From NCBI GenBank assembly GCA_041595355.1, contig JBFHKO010000017.1, forward strand, positions 1 to 22,298: a stretch of DNA of 22,298 bases, given 5' to 3'. This DNA is from JBFHKO01 sp041595355 (GTDB lineage Bacteria; Pseudomonadota; Gammaproteobacteria; Enterobacterales; Aeromonadaceae). This document shows positions 1 through 10,143 of this stretch, one piece after another (position 1 is the first letter of the stretch; every line of letters begins with the position of its first letter). The notes under the pieces are model-generated. The model saw nothing but the letters and a program-made list of their open reading frames with translations, did not search any database and was not told the DNA's origin. A program made the position numbers and the translations under genes.

Positions 1-29
1 CGAGTGCCCACACAGATTGCTTGATTTGA

Positions 30-42
30 TTGTTAAAGAGCG
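30..42 (-). promoter_or_regulatory. rRNA boxA antitermination element
   Basis: The minus strand reads CGCTCTTTAACAA, almost identical to the E. coli rrn boxA (TGCTCTTTAACAA). In that family the RNA form binds NusB/NusE and protects the untranslated rRNA transcript from Rho. It lies downstream of P2 and just before the conserved 16S leader block, as expected. Confidence 0.85.
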
Positions 43-78
43 TCTCGACCAGCGTTGCCGCCGTGTCGTGGGATGCGC

Positions 79-106
79 ATCTTACGCCATCCCGCCGCAG
101 TGTCAA
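79..106 (-). promoter_or_regulatory. rRNA operon promoter P2
   Basis: On the minus strand the -35 is TTGACA (106-101), the spacer is 16 bp and the -10 is TAAGAT (84-79), followed by a GC-rich start region. Position and sequence resemble E. coli rrn P2 (TTGACT, 16 bp, TATTAT), about 40 bp upstream of boxA. Confidence 0.82.
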
Positions 107-182
107 GCCCATTTCTCATGTCGCTTGCCGCTGCTGCCTGACCCGGTCCGGCGCGTTCGCCTCGCCCTGTCAGTGAGGCGGC

Positions 183-210
183 ATTATAGGGATGCTAAGA
201 CGGCGCGCAA
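183..210 (-). promoter_or_regulatory. rRNA operon promoter P1
   Basis: On the minus strand the -35 is TTGCGC (210-205), the spacer is 16 bp and the -10 is a perfect TATAAT (188-183), followed by the GC-rich discriminator GCCGCC. The 16-bp spacer and GC discriminator are the hallmarks of stringently controlled, ppGpp/DksA-sensitive rrn P1 promoters. The bases around the -10 and start (CCCTATAATG, then CACTGACA) closely match E. coli rrnB P1. A possible Fis site (G..AATTTAAA..C) lies upstream at 255-269. The start point should be near 176. Confidence 0.8.
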
Positions 211-292
211 GCGCTAAATTGTCGCCCCCGCATCGAGTGCGCAACAAAGCGCCAGATCGTTTAAATTACCGGCTACTTCCGCCTGAAGATCG

Positions 293-320
293 GGAGAGGG
301 AGCCTTCGGCTGCCCCCTCC
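293..320 (-). terminator. GC-rich hairpin after clpB, possible terminator
   Basis: An imperfect inverted repeat starts about 10 bp after the clpB stop. On the minus strand GGAGGGGGCAGCC pairs with GGCTCCCTCTCC around a GAA loop. There is no U tract after it, so it may act as a 3' end or processing hairpin rather than a simple intrinsic terminator. It also separates clpB transcription from the rrn P1 region. Confidence 0.45.
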
Positions 321-330
321 GGCCACCGGA

Positions 331-2904
<2,574 letters not shown>

Positions 2905-2957
2905 CGTGAAATCCTCTTGATAATGACCGCCGCAGCGGTACTGCAACCTTGAGGATA

Positions 2958-2985
2958 AGATGGGGACCCGGCAGGCACTTTCAAG
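2958..2985 (-). promoter_or_regulatory. Heat-shock (sigma-32) promoter of clpB
   Basis: On the minus strand the -35 is CTTGAA (2985-2980, followed by A), the spacer is 14 bp and the -10 is CCCCATCT (2965-2958). This matches the RpoH consensus CTTGAAA / CCCCATNT with normal spacing. It lies between the pgeF stop and clpB, about 54 bp before the clpB ATG, the arrangement known for E. coli clpB. Confidence 0.88.
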
Positions 2986-3023
2986 TCGACGGCTGGCTAT
3001 TTTTCACTCGCCGCCGGGAGGGA

Positions 3024-3758
3024 TCACTCATCCGCCAGCCAGATGAGACCGGCCATGCGCCCGGTCTGGCCGTCGCGGCGATAGGAGTAGAAGCGTGCGT
3101 CATCGCTGAACGTGCACTGACCGCCGCCGTAAACGGCGCTCAGGCCGCAGGCGGCCAGCCGTTGCCGGGCCAGCCGGTAGAGATCGGCCAGGTACTTGTC
3201 GCCCCGGGGGGCGAAGGCCGGGGCGGCCGCGCCATCCCGTGCCAGGAAGGCATCACGCACCTCGGCCCCCACTTCGAAGGCCGCCGGACCTATGGCCGGC
3301 CCCAGCCAGGCCAGCAGCCGCTCGGGCGCCACCCCCATGGCCGCCACCGTCCGCTCCAGCACTCCGTCACAGAGGCCGCGCCAGCCGGCATGGGCCGTGG
3401 CGATGACCTGCCCGTCGACGTCGCAGAGCAGCACCGGCAGGCAGTCGGCGGTCATGACACTCAGCACCAGCCCCTGCTCGCGGGTGACGGCGGCATCGGC
3501 CCGGGGCGGCGCAGGCGGCAGCGAGGCGGCCAGCACCACCTCGGTGCCATGCACCTGCTCCAGCCACAGCGGCTCACCGGGCAGCCCGGCGGCCTCGGCC
3601 AGCCGACGGCGATTCTCCGCCACCGCCGCCGGTGCGTCGCCGACATGGGTGCCAAGATTGAGGCCGGCATAGGGCCCCTGGCTGACGCCGCCATCGCGGG
3701 TGCTGAACAGTGCCCGCACCCGGGCCGGGGCCGGCCAGTCGGGACGGATCAGATCCAT
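3024..3758 (-). CDS. pgeF: PgeF/YfiH, multicopper-oxidase-like peptidoglycan editing factor
   Basis: This is a 244-residue cytosolic protein of the YfiH/LACC1 family (DUF152). Members have been assigned purine nucleoside phosphorylase or polyphenol oxidase activity. In E. coli PgeF removes mis-incorporated amino acids (serine for alanine) from the cell-wall precursor UDP-MurNAc. Visible family motifs are FSTRDGG, QVHG, TADCLPVLL, AHAGWRGL, GPAIGP, and CTFSDD followed by FYSYRRDG. These supply the conserved His/Cys metal ligands. The ATG at 3758 overlaps the rluD stop by 10 bases, which indicates translational coupling; its own ribosome binding site is weak. A longer open frame reaching 4616 is only an extension through rluD. 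The order rluD-pgeF-clpB is the same in E. coli. Confidence 0.93.
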   Translation of the reverse strand: MDLIRPDWPAPARVRALFSTRDGGVSQGPYAGLNLGTHVGDAPAAVAENRRRLAEAAGLPGEPLWLEQVHGTEVVLAASLPPAPPRADAAVTREQGLVLSVMTADCLPVLLCDVDGQVIATAHAGWRGLCDGVLERTVAAMGVAPERLLAWLGPAIGPAAFEVGAEVRDAFLARDGAAAPAFAPRGDKYLADLYRLARQRLAACGLSAVYGGGQCTFSDDARFYSYRRDGQTGRMAGLIWLADE

Positions 3759-4729
3759 ACCAGATCGTCCGGGTGGGCGGCGGTGTCGGAGCGCAGCACC
3801 TCGATCAGATCCACCATGTCCTGGGGCAGCGGTGAATGCCATTCCATCTGCTCGCCGGTGATGGGATGCGCGAGGCGCAGCATGGTGGCATGCAGGGCCT
3901 GACGGCGGAAACCACGCAGGGCCGTACTCAGCTCGGGCGTGGCATTGCGCACCTGCCGCAGGCGGCCGCCGTAGACGGGATCCCCCACCAGCGGATGCTT
4001 GATGAAGGCCATATGCACCCGGATCTGGTGAGTCCGGCCGGACTCCAGGCGCAGGCGCAGGCGGGTATGGGCGCGGAATTTCTCCGCCACCCGGTAGTGG
4101 GTGGTTGCCGGCTTGCCATTGGGCGACACCGCCATCTGGGTACGGATGCCGGGATGACGGCCGATGGGCTCGTCCACGGTACCGCCGGCGGTCATGTGCC
4201 CCACGGCAATGGCCTCGTATTCCCGGGTGATATGACGCGCCTGCAGCGCCTCCACCAGGTGGGTCTGAGCCGGAATGGTCTTGGCCACCACCATCAGGCC
4301 GGTGGTGTCCTTGTCCAGGCGGTGGACGATGCCGGCACGCGGCACCTCGGCGATGGACGGATAGCGGTGCAGCAGGGCATTGAGCACGGTGCCATCCGGG
4401 GTGCCGGCGCCGGGATGCACCACCAGACCGGCCGGCTTGTCGATCACCAGGATGTGCTCGTCTTCGTAGACGATGTTGAGCTCGATGGACTGGGCCTGCC
4501 AGCGGACATCCTCCTGCAATTCGGCACAGATATAGACCTGCTGCCCTTCCATCACCTTTTCCTTGGGCAGGTTGGCTATCTTGCCATCCAGCGTGACCTT
4601 CTCCTGCAGGATCCACTCCTTGATCCGGGTCCGGGAGTAATCGGGAAACAGATCGGACAGGGCCTGGTCCAGGCGTTTGCCGTAATGCTCTGCGGCAATG
4701 ACACCGGTTAATTCGATAGGCTGAGTCAT
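3749..4729 (-). CDS. rluD: RluD, 23S rRNA pseudouridine 1911/1915/1917 synthase
   Basis: RluD isomerises three uridines in helix 69 of 23S rRNA, important for ribosome assembly and release-factor function. The 326-residue protein has an N-terminal S4-type RNA-binding domain (about 18-80, with KRLDQALSDLFPDYSRTRIK). The catalytic domain contains HRLDKDTTGLMV, whose aspartate D139 falls at the same number as in E. coli. The motifs VIDKPAGLVVHPG and ESGRTHQIRVH are also present. It is the first gene of rluD-pgeF-clpB and is transcribed away from bamD. A sigma-70 promoter and a perfect hairpin lie in its leader (4756-4816). Confidence 0.95.
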   Translation of the reverse strand: MTQPIELTGVIAAEHYGKRLDQALSDLFPDYSRTRIKEWILQEKVTLDGKIANLPKEKVMEGQQVYICAELQEDVRWQAQSIELNIVYEDEHILVIDKPAGLVVHPGAGTPDGTVLNALLHRYPSIAEVPRAGIVHRLDKDTTGLMVVAKTIPAQTHLVEALQARHITREYEAIAVGHMTAGGTVDEPIGRHPGIRTQMAVSPNGKPATTHYRVAEKFRAHTRLRLRLESGRTHQIRVHMAFIKHPLVGDPVYGGRLRQVRNATPELSTALRGFRRQALHATMLRLAHPITGEQMEWHSPLPQDMVDLIEVLRSDTAAHPDDLVWI

Positions 4730-4755
4730 GGATGATCCCTAATATGGCTGTCGAT

Positions 4756-4774
4756 GGCCGGTCTGTGACCGGCC
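4756..4774 (-). repeat. Perfect 8-bp inverted repeat in the rluD 5' leader
   Basis: GGCCGGTC and GACCGGCC are separated by three bases. The hairpin lies between the putative rluD promoter and the rluD ATG, about 27 bases before the start codon. There is no U tract in either direction. It may stabilise or control the leader RNA; that role is inference. Confidence 0.6.
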
Positions 4775-4787
4775 TTGGGGTGGCGGC

Positions 4788-4816
4788 ATTCTAGCTTTTC
4801 TTTTCGCTGAGCTTAA
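4788..4816 (-). promoter_or_regulatory. Putative sigma-70 promoter of rluD
   Basis: On the minus strand the -35 is TTAAGC (4816-4811), the spacer is 17 bp and the -10 is TAGAAT (4793-4788). It sits in the 121-bp divergent gap between rluD and bamD and would give a leader of about 50 bases. No equally good promoter was found for bamD on the plus strand. Confidence 0.5.
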
Positions 4817-4850
4817 CGGATACTTCATCCATTGTGCCAAACTGGACCCC

Positions 4851-5615
4851 ATGTGCATGCAAAACAAGTCTCGCCTGATCCCCTTTCTTCTGCTGTCACT
4901 GGTGCTGATGGCGGGCTGCTCCTCCAGCGACAAACCCAAGGTACCGGATGAGCCGCCCGAAGTGCTGTTCCAGAAGGCCCAGCAGCGACTGGAGAAGGCC
5001 GACTACGCCAAGGCGCTGGAGTTGCTGGAGGCCATGGACTCCCGCTACCCCTTCGGGCCCTATTCCGCCCAGGTACAGCTGGATCTCATCTACGCCTACT
5101 ACAAGAATGATGACACCGCCCAGGCGCTGGCCAACATAGACCGCTTCCTGCGTCTGAATCCGACCCATCCGGACGTGGATTATGTCTACTATATGCGCGG
5201 CCTGAGCAACATGCAGACCGATTACAACCTGTTCCAGTCACTGGCCGGGGTGGATCGTTCGGATCGGGATCCCGCCTTCGCCCGCCAGGCGTTTCGTGAT
5301 TTCAAGACCCTGTTGACCAATTATCCCGCCAGCACCTATGCCCCCGATGCCCGCGCCCGGCTTATTGGCCTCAAGAACCGGCTGGCCAAATACGATCTGG
5401 CGGTCGCCGATTACTACCTGCGCCGCCAGGCCTGGCTCTCCGCCGCCAACCGAGCCAAGTTCGTGGTGGAAAACTACCCGGATACCCGCATGGTGGAGCC
5501 GGCGCTGGCCATCATGATCCGCGCCTACAACGAGCTGCAGCTGCCAAAACTGGCGCAGCATGCCCGTCAGGTGCTGGCAGCCAACTATCCCGAACACGCC
5601 CTGGCACGCCCCTGA
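4851..5615 (+). CDS. bamD: BamD, outer-membrane protein assembly lipoprotein
   Basis: BamD is an essential lipoprotein of the BAM complex, anchored to the inner leaflet of the outer membrane. It binds BamA and helps insert beta-barrel proteins. The 254 residues start with a lipoprotein signal peptide: K/R, a hydrophobic stretch, then lipobox LMAGC with the lipidated Cys at residue 23. TPR-like helical repeats follow (for example LFQKAQQRLEKADYAKALE and QVQLDLIYAYYKNDDTAQAL), as does the family segment YYMRGLSNM. An alternative ATG two codons downstream (4857) would shorten it by two residues, and neither start has a strong ribosome binding site. Divergence from rluD matches E. coli; its convergence on gshA does not. 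Confidence 0.95.
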   Translation: MCMQNKSRLIPFLLLSLVLMAGCSSSDKPKVPDEPPEVLFQKAQQRLEKADYAKALELLEAMDSRYPFGPYSAQVQLDLIYAYYKNDDTAQALANIDRFLRLNPTHPDVDYVYYMRGLSNMQTDYNLFQSLAGVDRSDRDPAFARQAFRDFKTLLTNYPASTYAPDARARLIGLKNRLAKYDLAVADYYLRRQAWLSAANRAKFVVENYPDTRMVEPALAIMIRAYNELQLPKLAQHARQVLAANYPEHALARP

Positions 5616-5636
5616 GGGACGCCGCAAGCAACGACG

Positions 5637-5663
5637 ACAGGGGGAGCCATTGGCTCCCCCTGT
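5637..5663. terminator. Bidirectional terminator hairpin between bamD and gshA
   Basis: ACAGGGGGAGCC pairs perfectly with GGCTCCCCCTGT around an ATT loop, giving a 12-bp stem. It sits between two converging genes, about 20 bases beyond each stop. The plus side continues TCGTTTCC, a weak U tract; the minus side has none. Position and stem strength support termination for both bamD and the gshA operon. Confidence 0.8.
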
Positions 5664-5682
5664 TCGTTTCCGCGCCTGAGCG

Positions 5683-7260
5683 CTACCCCGCCAAATAGTG
5701 GGCCACGTAGTCATCAAAGCTCAGGTGATCGGTGGCTTCAAGCTCGGCCTGCTTCTCCAGCGAGGCCAGCGCCTCCTCGGCAAAGTAACTCTCGTCCCAG
5801 AAGGTCAGCTCCTCGCCATTGAGCTGCCGCCAGTAACGCTCTGCCAGCTGGCGCCCCAGGGCGCCGTTATCCAGCTCGTTGCCGCACAACCGATCCAGCA
5901 GTTGCCCCGACAGGGTCAGGGCAGGATCCAGCAGCGTCTTCCGCTGAGCCTGCAAAGTCTGCCGATAGGGCTCGCGGCCATAGGCGCGATCCAGCAGGCT
6001 CGCCACCTCGGCCAGCTCGTCGAACAGCGCCAGGCCCCAGGACTGCAGGGTGCGGGCCCCGTGCTCGGTCTGCAGCTTGAGGCCGGGGCGCCGCCCCTCC
6101 AGCACCACCAGCGTCTGATTGTGGCGCACCCGTTGCAGCTCGGTTTCGGAGAGCGGAGCCGAGGGCTTGAGCAGGCACCAGACCAAAAACAGATCCAGGA
6201 AACGCAGCTGGGAGGCCTCCACCCCCAGGGGCGAGAAGGGGTTCACGTCCAGGGTACGCAGCTCGATGTATTCGATACCTCTGTGCTCCAGGGCACTCAG
6301 GGTCCGCTCGCCGGCCCGCGGGCTGCGCTTGGGGCGAATGGGGGCATAGAGCTCGTTTTCCAGCTGCAGGACATGATCGTTCAGCTGCCGGTACTCATCG
6401 TCCACCTTGACTCCGATGGCGGCAAACTCGTCGGCCCGGGTCCGCAGCGCCCGCCGCACGCTCATCAGGTAGCTGTCCAGATTGTCGTGGCTGATACGCA
6501 GCCGCGCCTGGGCCTTGTTGGTGTACCCCAGATCCGAGAGCCGCAGGGAGGTGGCCCAGGGCAGGTAGAGGGTGCCCTTGCCAAGGCGCTCGAAAGGCAG
6601 CTTGCTCTCCCGCCCCTGCAAAAAGGAGCTGCACAGCGCCGGCGAGGCGCCGAACAGATAGGGCACCAGCCAGCCAAAGCGGTAGACGTTGCGAATGAGC
6701 CCCATGTAGCCATCGGAGATGAAACGCTTGCAGTGACACTTCACCTTGCGCACATCCTGCCATTCGCTCCAGAAACTGTCCGGCATGGAAAAGTTGAAGT
6801 GCACGCCGGAAATCACCTGCATCTGGCTGCCGTAGCGATGGTGCAGCCCCTGACGGTAGAGGCGCTTCATGCGCCCCAGATTGGAATGCCCATAGTCGGC
6901 CAGGCGGATGGTCTCCGCACCACCGATGAAGCAGGGCATGGAGAGAGGCCACAGCCGCTCCTCGCCCAGATGCTGCACCACATGGCGATGGATGTCCGCC
7001 AGTTGCGCCATCAGCGTATCCAGCGAGTCCGAGGCCGGCGTGATGAACTCCATCATGCTCTCGGCGTAATCGGTGGTGATATTGCTGTGGGTCAGAGCCG
7101 AGCCCAGCGCCCGCGGGTGATCCCGCAAAGAGAGCTTGCCCTCGGGAGTGATGCGCAGCCCTTCACGCTCCAGTCCCCGCCGGATCCCGCGCACTGCGCC
7201 CAGGCGTTCTGGCGCACTCAGCTCGGCCAGCATGGCGGCCAGGGAAACATCAACGTTCAT
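5683..7260 (-). CDS. gshA: GshA, glutamate-cysteine ligase
   Basis: GshA catalyses the ATP-dependent joining of L-glutamate and L-cysteine, the first and rate-limiting step of glutathione synthesis in the cytosol. The 525-residue protein is close to E. coli GshA (518). Family landmarks include THSNITTDYAESMMEFITP, LWPLSMPCF, YGHSNLGRMKRLYRQGL, SGVHFNFSMPDSFW and IEYIELRTLDVNPFSPLG. An ATG two codons upstream (7266) exists, but it abuts the AAGGA ribosome binding site; the ATG at 7260 has AAGGA five bases upstream and is preferred. The gene overlaps the end of the M16 peptidase gene by 11 bases and is last in the operon. In E. coli the next gene is luxS; here gshA is followed by the terminator shared with bamD. 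Confidence 0.95.
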   Translation of the reverse strand: MNVDVSLAAMLAELSAPERLGAVRGIRRGLEREGLRITPEGKLSLRDHPRALGSALTHSNITTDYAESMMEFITPASDSLDTLMAQLADIHRHVVQHLGEERLWPLSMPCFIGGAETIRLADYGHSNLGRMKRLYRQGLHHRYGSQMQVISGVHFNFSMPDSFWSEWQDVRKVKCHCKRFISDGYMGLIRNVYRFGWLVPYLFGASPALCSSFLQGRESKLPFERLGKGTLYLPWATSLRLSDLGYTNKAQARLRISHDNLDSYLMSVRRALRTRADEFAAIGVKVDDEYRQLNDHVLQLENELYAPIRPKRSPRAGERTLSALEHRGIEYIELRTLDVNPFSPLGVEASQLRFLDLFLVWCLLKPSAPLSETELQRVRHNQTLVVLEGRRPGLKLQTEHGARTLQSWGLALFDELAEVASLLDRAYGREPYRQTLQAQRKTLLDPALTLSGQLLDRLCGNELDNGALGRQLAERYWRQLNGEELTFWDESYFAEEALASLEKQAELEATDHLSFDDYVAHYLAG

Positions 7261-10135
7261 CGTCATCCTTATGGGGCGCCGCTGTGGCGGCCTCCCCGGC
7301 TGGGGCCGGCGTCACGGCAGCCCCGTTCAATGTCAGCGCATGAATGGGAAGATGGAGTCCGGCCAGGGATTTTTCAAGCCGGGCCCGGTCGCCCACTATC
7401 ACTATCACCATGCCGGCGCCATCCAGCCAGCGATGGGCCGTCTGCTTGAGCTGCTCCAGGCTGAGCTCCCGCACCAGACGATGCTGCTGGGCGACATAGT
7501 CGGGTTGCAGCTCCCGCATCAGCAGCTGCAGCAGAAAATTGGCCTTCTGCTCCAGGCTCTCGTAGGCCAGCGCATCCTGCTGCAGCACCGAGCGCTGCAG
7601 GAAAGCCAGCTCGTCCGGGCGCACCCCCTGGCGCACGCCATCCATCTCCTTGAGGATCTGGCGCACCGCATCGGCGGTGGTCTCGGCGCGCACGCTGGTA
7701 TTGATCTGGAACGCGCCGGCGTCCCGGTAGCCGACGAAGGCGGAATAGGCGCCGTAGGTATAGCCCTTCGCCTCGCGCAGGTTCTGGTTGATGCGACTGT
7801 TGAAATTGCCCCCCAGATTGAAATTCATCAGGCTGGCCTGGAAGTGATCGCCGGTGGCATCATAGGGCAGCGCCCGCCGCCCGATGCGAATGGCGGACTG
7901 CACCGCGCCGGGCTGATCCAGCAGGTAGATGCCCGGGGCCGGTGGCGTGGCCCCCGCGCGCAGCGGCGCCAGGGCCGGCGGTGTGCCGGACCAGCGCCCC
8001 AGGAAAGCCAGCTGGGGCAGCAATGCGTCGGAGGTGACATCCCCCACCGCCACCACCCGGGCGTTGGCCGGGTTGTAGAAGCGCTGATGGAAGGCCTTGA
8101 CCTGCGCCAGGCTGAGTTTGGCGGTCTGCTCCAGATAGCCTTCCACCGGTTTGCCGAGCCGCGAATCGCTGCCGTAGATGAGCTGACGGAAGCCCTGATC
8201 GGCCAGCCAGTCGGGCTCCCGCTGCTGCTGCTGCATCCCCTGCAACAGCTGGCCCCGCACCCGGGCGAAGTCCTCGGCCCGCAGGCCCGGATGATAGAGC
8301 AGCTCCTCCACCAGCTTCAGGGTCTGGGGCAGGTTTTCCTTGAGGCTTTTGACTTCGATGAGACTGTTGTACTGGGCCTGGGAGACACGGATGGAGGCGC
8401 CCAGACGCTGCAACTCGTCGCTGAACGCCTGGTAACCGAGCCGTTCGGTGCCCTGGTTCATCAGCTCGGCGGTCAGCTTGGCCAGTCCCAGGGTCTCGGG
8501 CGTCTCGGCCCGCAGGCCGCCCGGCAGGGCGATGATGAGCGACACCGCCGGTATTTCGTCATTGAGGGTGCCGAGTATCTGGATACCGGGCGCCATGCTC
8601 GCCTGCCACAGCGCCGGCACAGCGGCCGTCACTGCCGGTCCCGCGGCGGGCGGCTTGCTGCGATCCAGCCCATCGTCGACCCGCCGCAGCGGAATAGGCT
8701 GGTCGGCCTGGAGCGGCGGCAGCTGGCGCGCGGGAATGGAGTACGCCTCCGTCGCCTTGACGGTGCCCCACTGCGGCTGCCCCTCGGGCACCACACTCAG
8801 GCGCACCCGTGGCTTGTCCTGCACATACTGGCGATAGACCCGCATCACCGACTCCGGCTGCACCGCGGCCGTGGCCTCGATGGCGCGCAGGCTGTACTGG
8901 GGATCATTCATCAGCACCTGCCCCTCGGCCAGCTGGCTCACCTTGCCCGCCACGCTCTCCAGCTGCCAGACGGCGCTGGCGCGCAGCTTGCCCTTGATGC
9001 GCGCCAGATCATCGGCCTGCACCCCTCGCCTGGCGAAGTCGGCCAACACCTGCTGCACCGCCTCGGCGATGGGGCGCAGACTGTCCACCCTGGCCGGGTT
9101 GGCATAGGCCCAGATGGAGAGGCTACAGGCCAGCTCCTCGCAGTAATGGCCGGTGCCTACATCCACCGCCAGGCCGGTATCCACCAGCGCCTGTTGCAGC
9201 ATGGCGCTCTCCGAGCCACCGAGGATATCCGCCAGCACATCCAGGGCCGGTTCGTCGGCATGCCCCAGATAGACGGTGGGCAAGGCCTGGTAGAAGAGCG
9301 GCAGGTGCACCTTGTCCTCCAGGATCAGGTCCCGGCTGCGCGGCAGATAGCCCGGCTGGGGACGCGGATCCTCCACCTCGGGGCCGCGCGGTATGCCGCC
9401 GAAATATTTCTCCACCCAAGTCAGCGCCTGGGCAACGTCGAAGTCGCCCCCCAGGGTCAGGGTGGCGTTGTTGGGGCCATACCAGCGCAGGAAGAACTGG
9501 CGCAGATCCTCCACCCCGACCCGGTTCAGATCCTCGACATAGCCGATGGGCTGCCAGGAGTAGGGATGGGTGCGTGGGTAGAGGGCCTCGCCGGCACGCT
9601 CCATCAGCAGGCCATAGGGCTGGTTCTCGTAACGTTCGGCTCGCTCGTTCTTGACGGTATCGCGCTGGATCTCGAACTTGCGCTGGCTGACCGCCTCCAG
9701 CAGGAAGCCCATGCGATCCGCCTCCAGCCAGAGCACCTTCTCCAGCTGATTGGCGGGCACCGTATTGTAGTAGTTGGTGCGATCCTTGTTGGTGCTGCCG
9801 TTAAGGGTGCCGCCAGCTTCTTCGATGAGCTTGAAGTGCTGCTGATCGCCCACGTGCTTGGAGCCCTGGAACATCATGTGCTCGAAGAAGTGGGCAAAGC
9901 CGGTCTGCTGTGGATGCTCGCGGGAAGAACCAACATGATAGGTGACATCCACATGTACCAGCGGATCGGAGTGGTCAGGCGACAGGATCAGGGTCAGGCC
10001 GTTATCCAGCCGATAGAGCTGATAGGGAATGCTGAGGGCTCCCGGCACGGCCTTCTGCTCCGCCACGAGCCGGGGCGCCGCTTGGGCCAGAGTGACCATC
10101 AGGGTCAACAGACAGAGAATCAAACTACGCTTCAC
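7250..10135 (-). CDS. Exported M16-family zinc metallopeptidase (two-module pitrilysin/insulinase type)
   Basis: This is a 961-residue periplasmic or envelope peptidase of family M16. Residues 1-19 form a signal peptide (KR, hydrophobic core, AQA then A). The inverted zinc motif HFFEH is at 82-86, with the third ligand probably E164 in VKNERAE. The N-terminal module includes GGTLNGSTNKDRTNYYNTVP. A second M16 module follows (about 500-900, with the M16C-type segment YPYGAYSAF-like KGYTYGAYSAF) and lacks the HxxEH motif, as usual for the inactive half. The tail is Pro/Ala-rich and charged. The GTG at 10135 has GAGG six bases upstream and gives a clean signal peptide; an in-frame ATG at 10147 overlaps the yqaA stop as ATGA and is the alternative. 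The substrate is not evident. In E. coli no such gene sits between yqaA and gshA. Confidence 0.9.
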   Translation of the reverse strand: MKRSLILCLLTLMVTLAQAAPRLVAEQKAVPGALSIPYQLYRLDNGLTLILSPDHSDPLVHVDVTYHVGSSREHPQQTGFAHFFEHMMFQGSKHVGDQQHFKLIEEAGGTLNGSTNKDRTNYYNTVPANQLEKVLWLEADRMGFLLEAVSQRKFEIQRDTVKNERAERYENQPYGLLMERAGEALYPRTHPYSWQPIGYVEDLNRVGVEDLRQFFLRWYGPNNATLTLGGDFDVAQALTWVEKYFGGIPRGPEVEDPRPQPGYLPRSRDLILEDKVHLPLFYQALPTVYLGHADEPALDVLADILGGSESAMLQQALVDTGLAVDVGTGHYCEELACSLSIWAYANPARVDSLRPIAEAVQQVLADFARRGVQADDLARIKGKLRASAVWQLESVAGKVSQLAEGQVLMNDPQYSLRAIEATAAVQPESVMRVYRQYVQDKPRVRLSVVPEGQPQWGTVKATEAYSIPARQLPPLQADQPIPLRRVDDGLDRSKPPAAGPAVTAAVPALWQASMAPGIQILGTLNDEIPAVSLIIALPGGLRAETPETLGLAKLTAELMNQGTERLGYQAFSDELQRLGASIRVSQAQYNSLIEVKSLKENLPQTLKLVEELLYHPGLRAEDFARVRGQLLQGMQQQQREPDWLADQGFRQLIYGSDSRLGKPVEGYLEQTAKLSLAQVKAFHQRFYNPANARVVAVGDVTSDALLPQLAFLGRWSGTPPALAPLRAGATPPAPGIYLLDQPGAVQSAIRIGRRALPYDATGDHFQASLMNFNLGGNFNSRINQNLREAKGYTYGAYSAFVGYRDAGAFQINTSVRAETTADAVRQILKEMDGVRQGVRPDELAFLQRSVLQQDALAYESLEQKANFLLQLLMRELQPDYVAQQHRLVRELSLEQLKQTAHRWLDGAGMVIVIVGDRARLEKSLAGLHLPIHALTLNGAAVTPAPAGEAATAAPHKDDDER

Positions 10136-10143
10136 GTGCAACC

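Larger units (their letters stand above)
1..176 (-). other. 5' leader of an rRNA operon (16S precursor), running off the left edge
   Basis: Read on the minus strand, the leader ends at the window edge with CAATCTGTGTGGGCACTCG, the block found in gammaproteobacterial rRNA leaders just before the 16S gene. It is preceded by a boxA element and two tandem promoters. The next gene upstream is clpB, the same arrangement as clpB-rrsG in E. coli. The 16S gene itself lies outside the window. The same block can occur in the 16S-23S spacer, but the tandem promoters directly upstream make the operon leader the better reading. The right limit is the estimated P1 start point. Confidence 0.85.

Noticed and set aside
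3759..4616. Upstream in-frame extension of pgeF to a 530-codon protein
   Set aside because: The extra part is an alternate frame of rluD with no similarity to any domain; the 244-residue form has the family length and start.
5698..7449. Plus-strand open frame of 583 codons opposite gshA
   Set aside because: Antisense shadow with no motif or ribosome binding site; gshA is certain on the minus strand.
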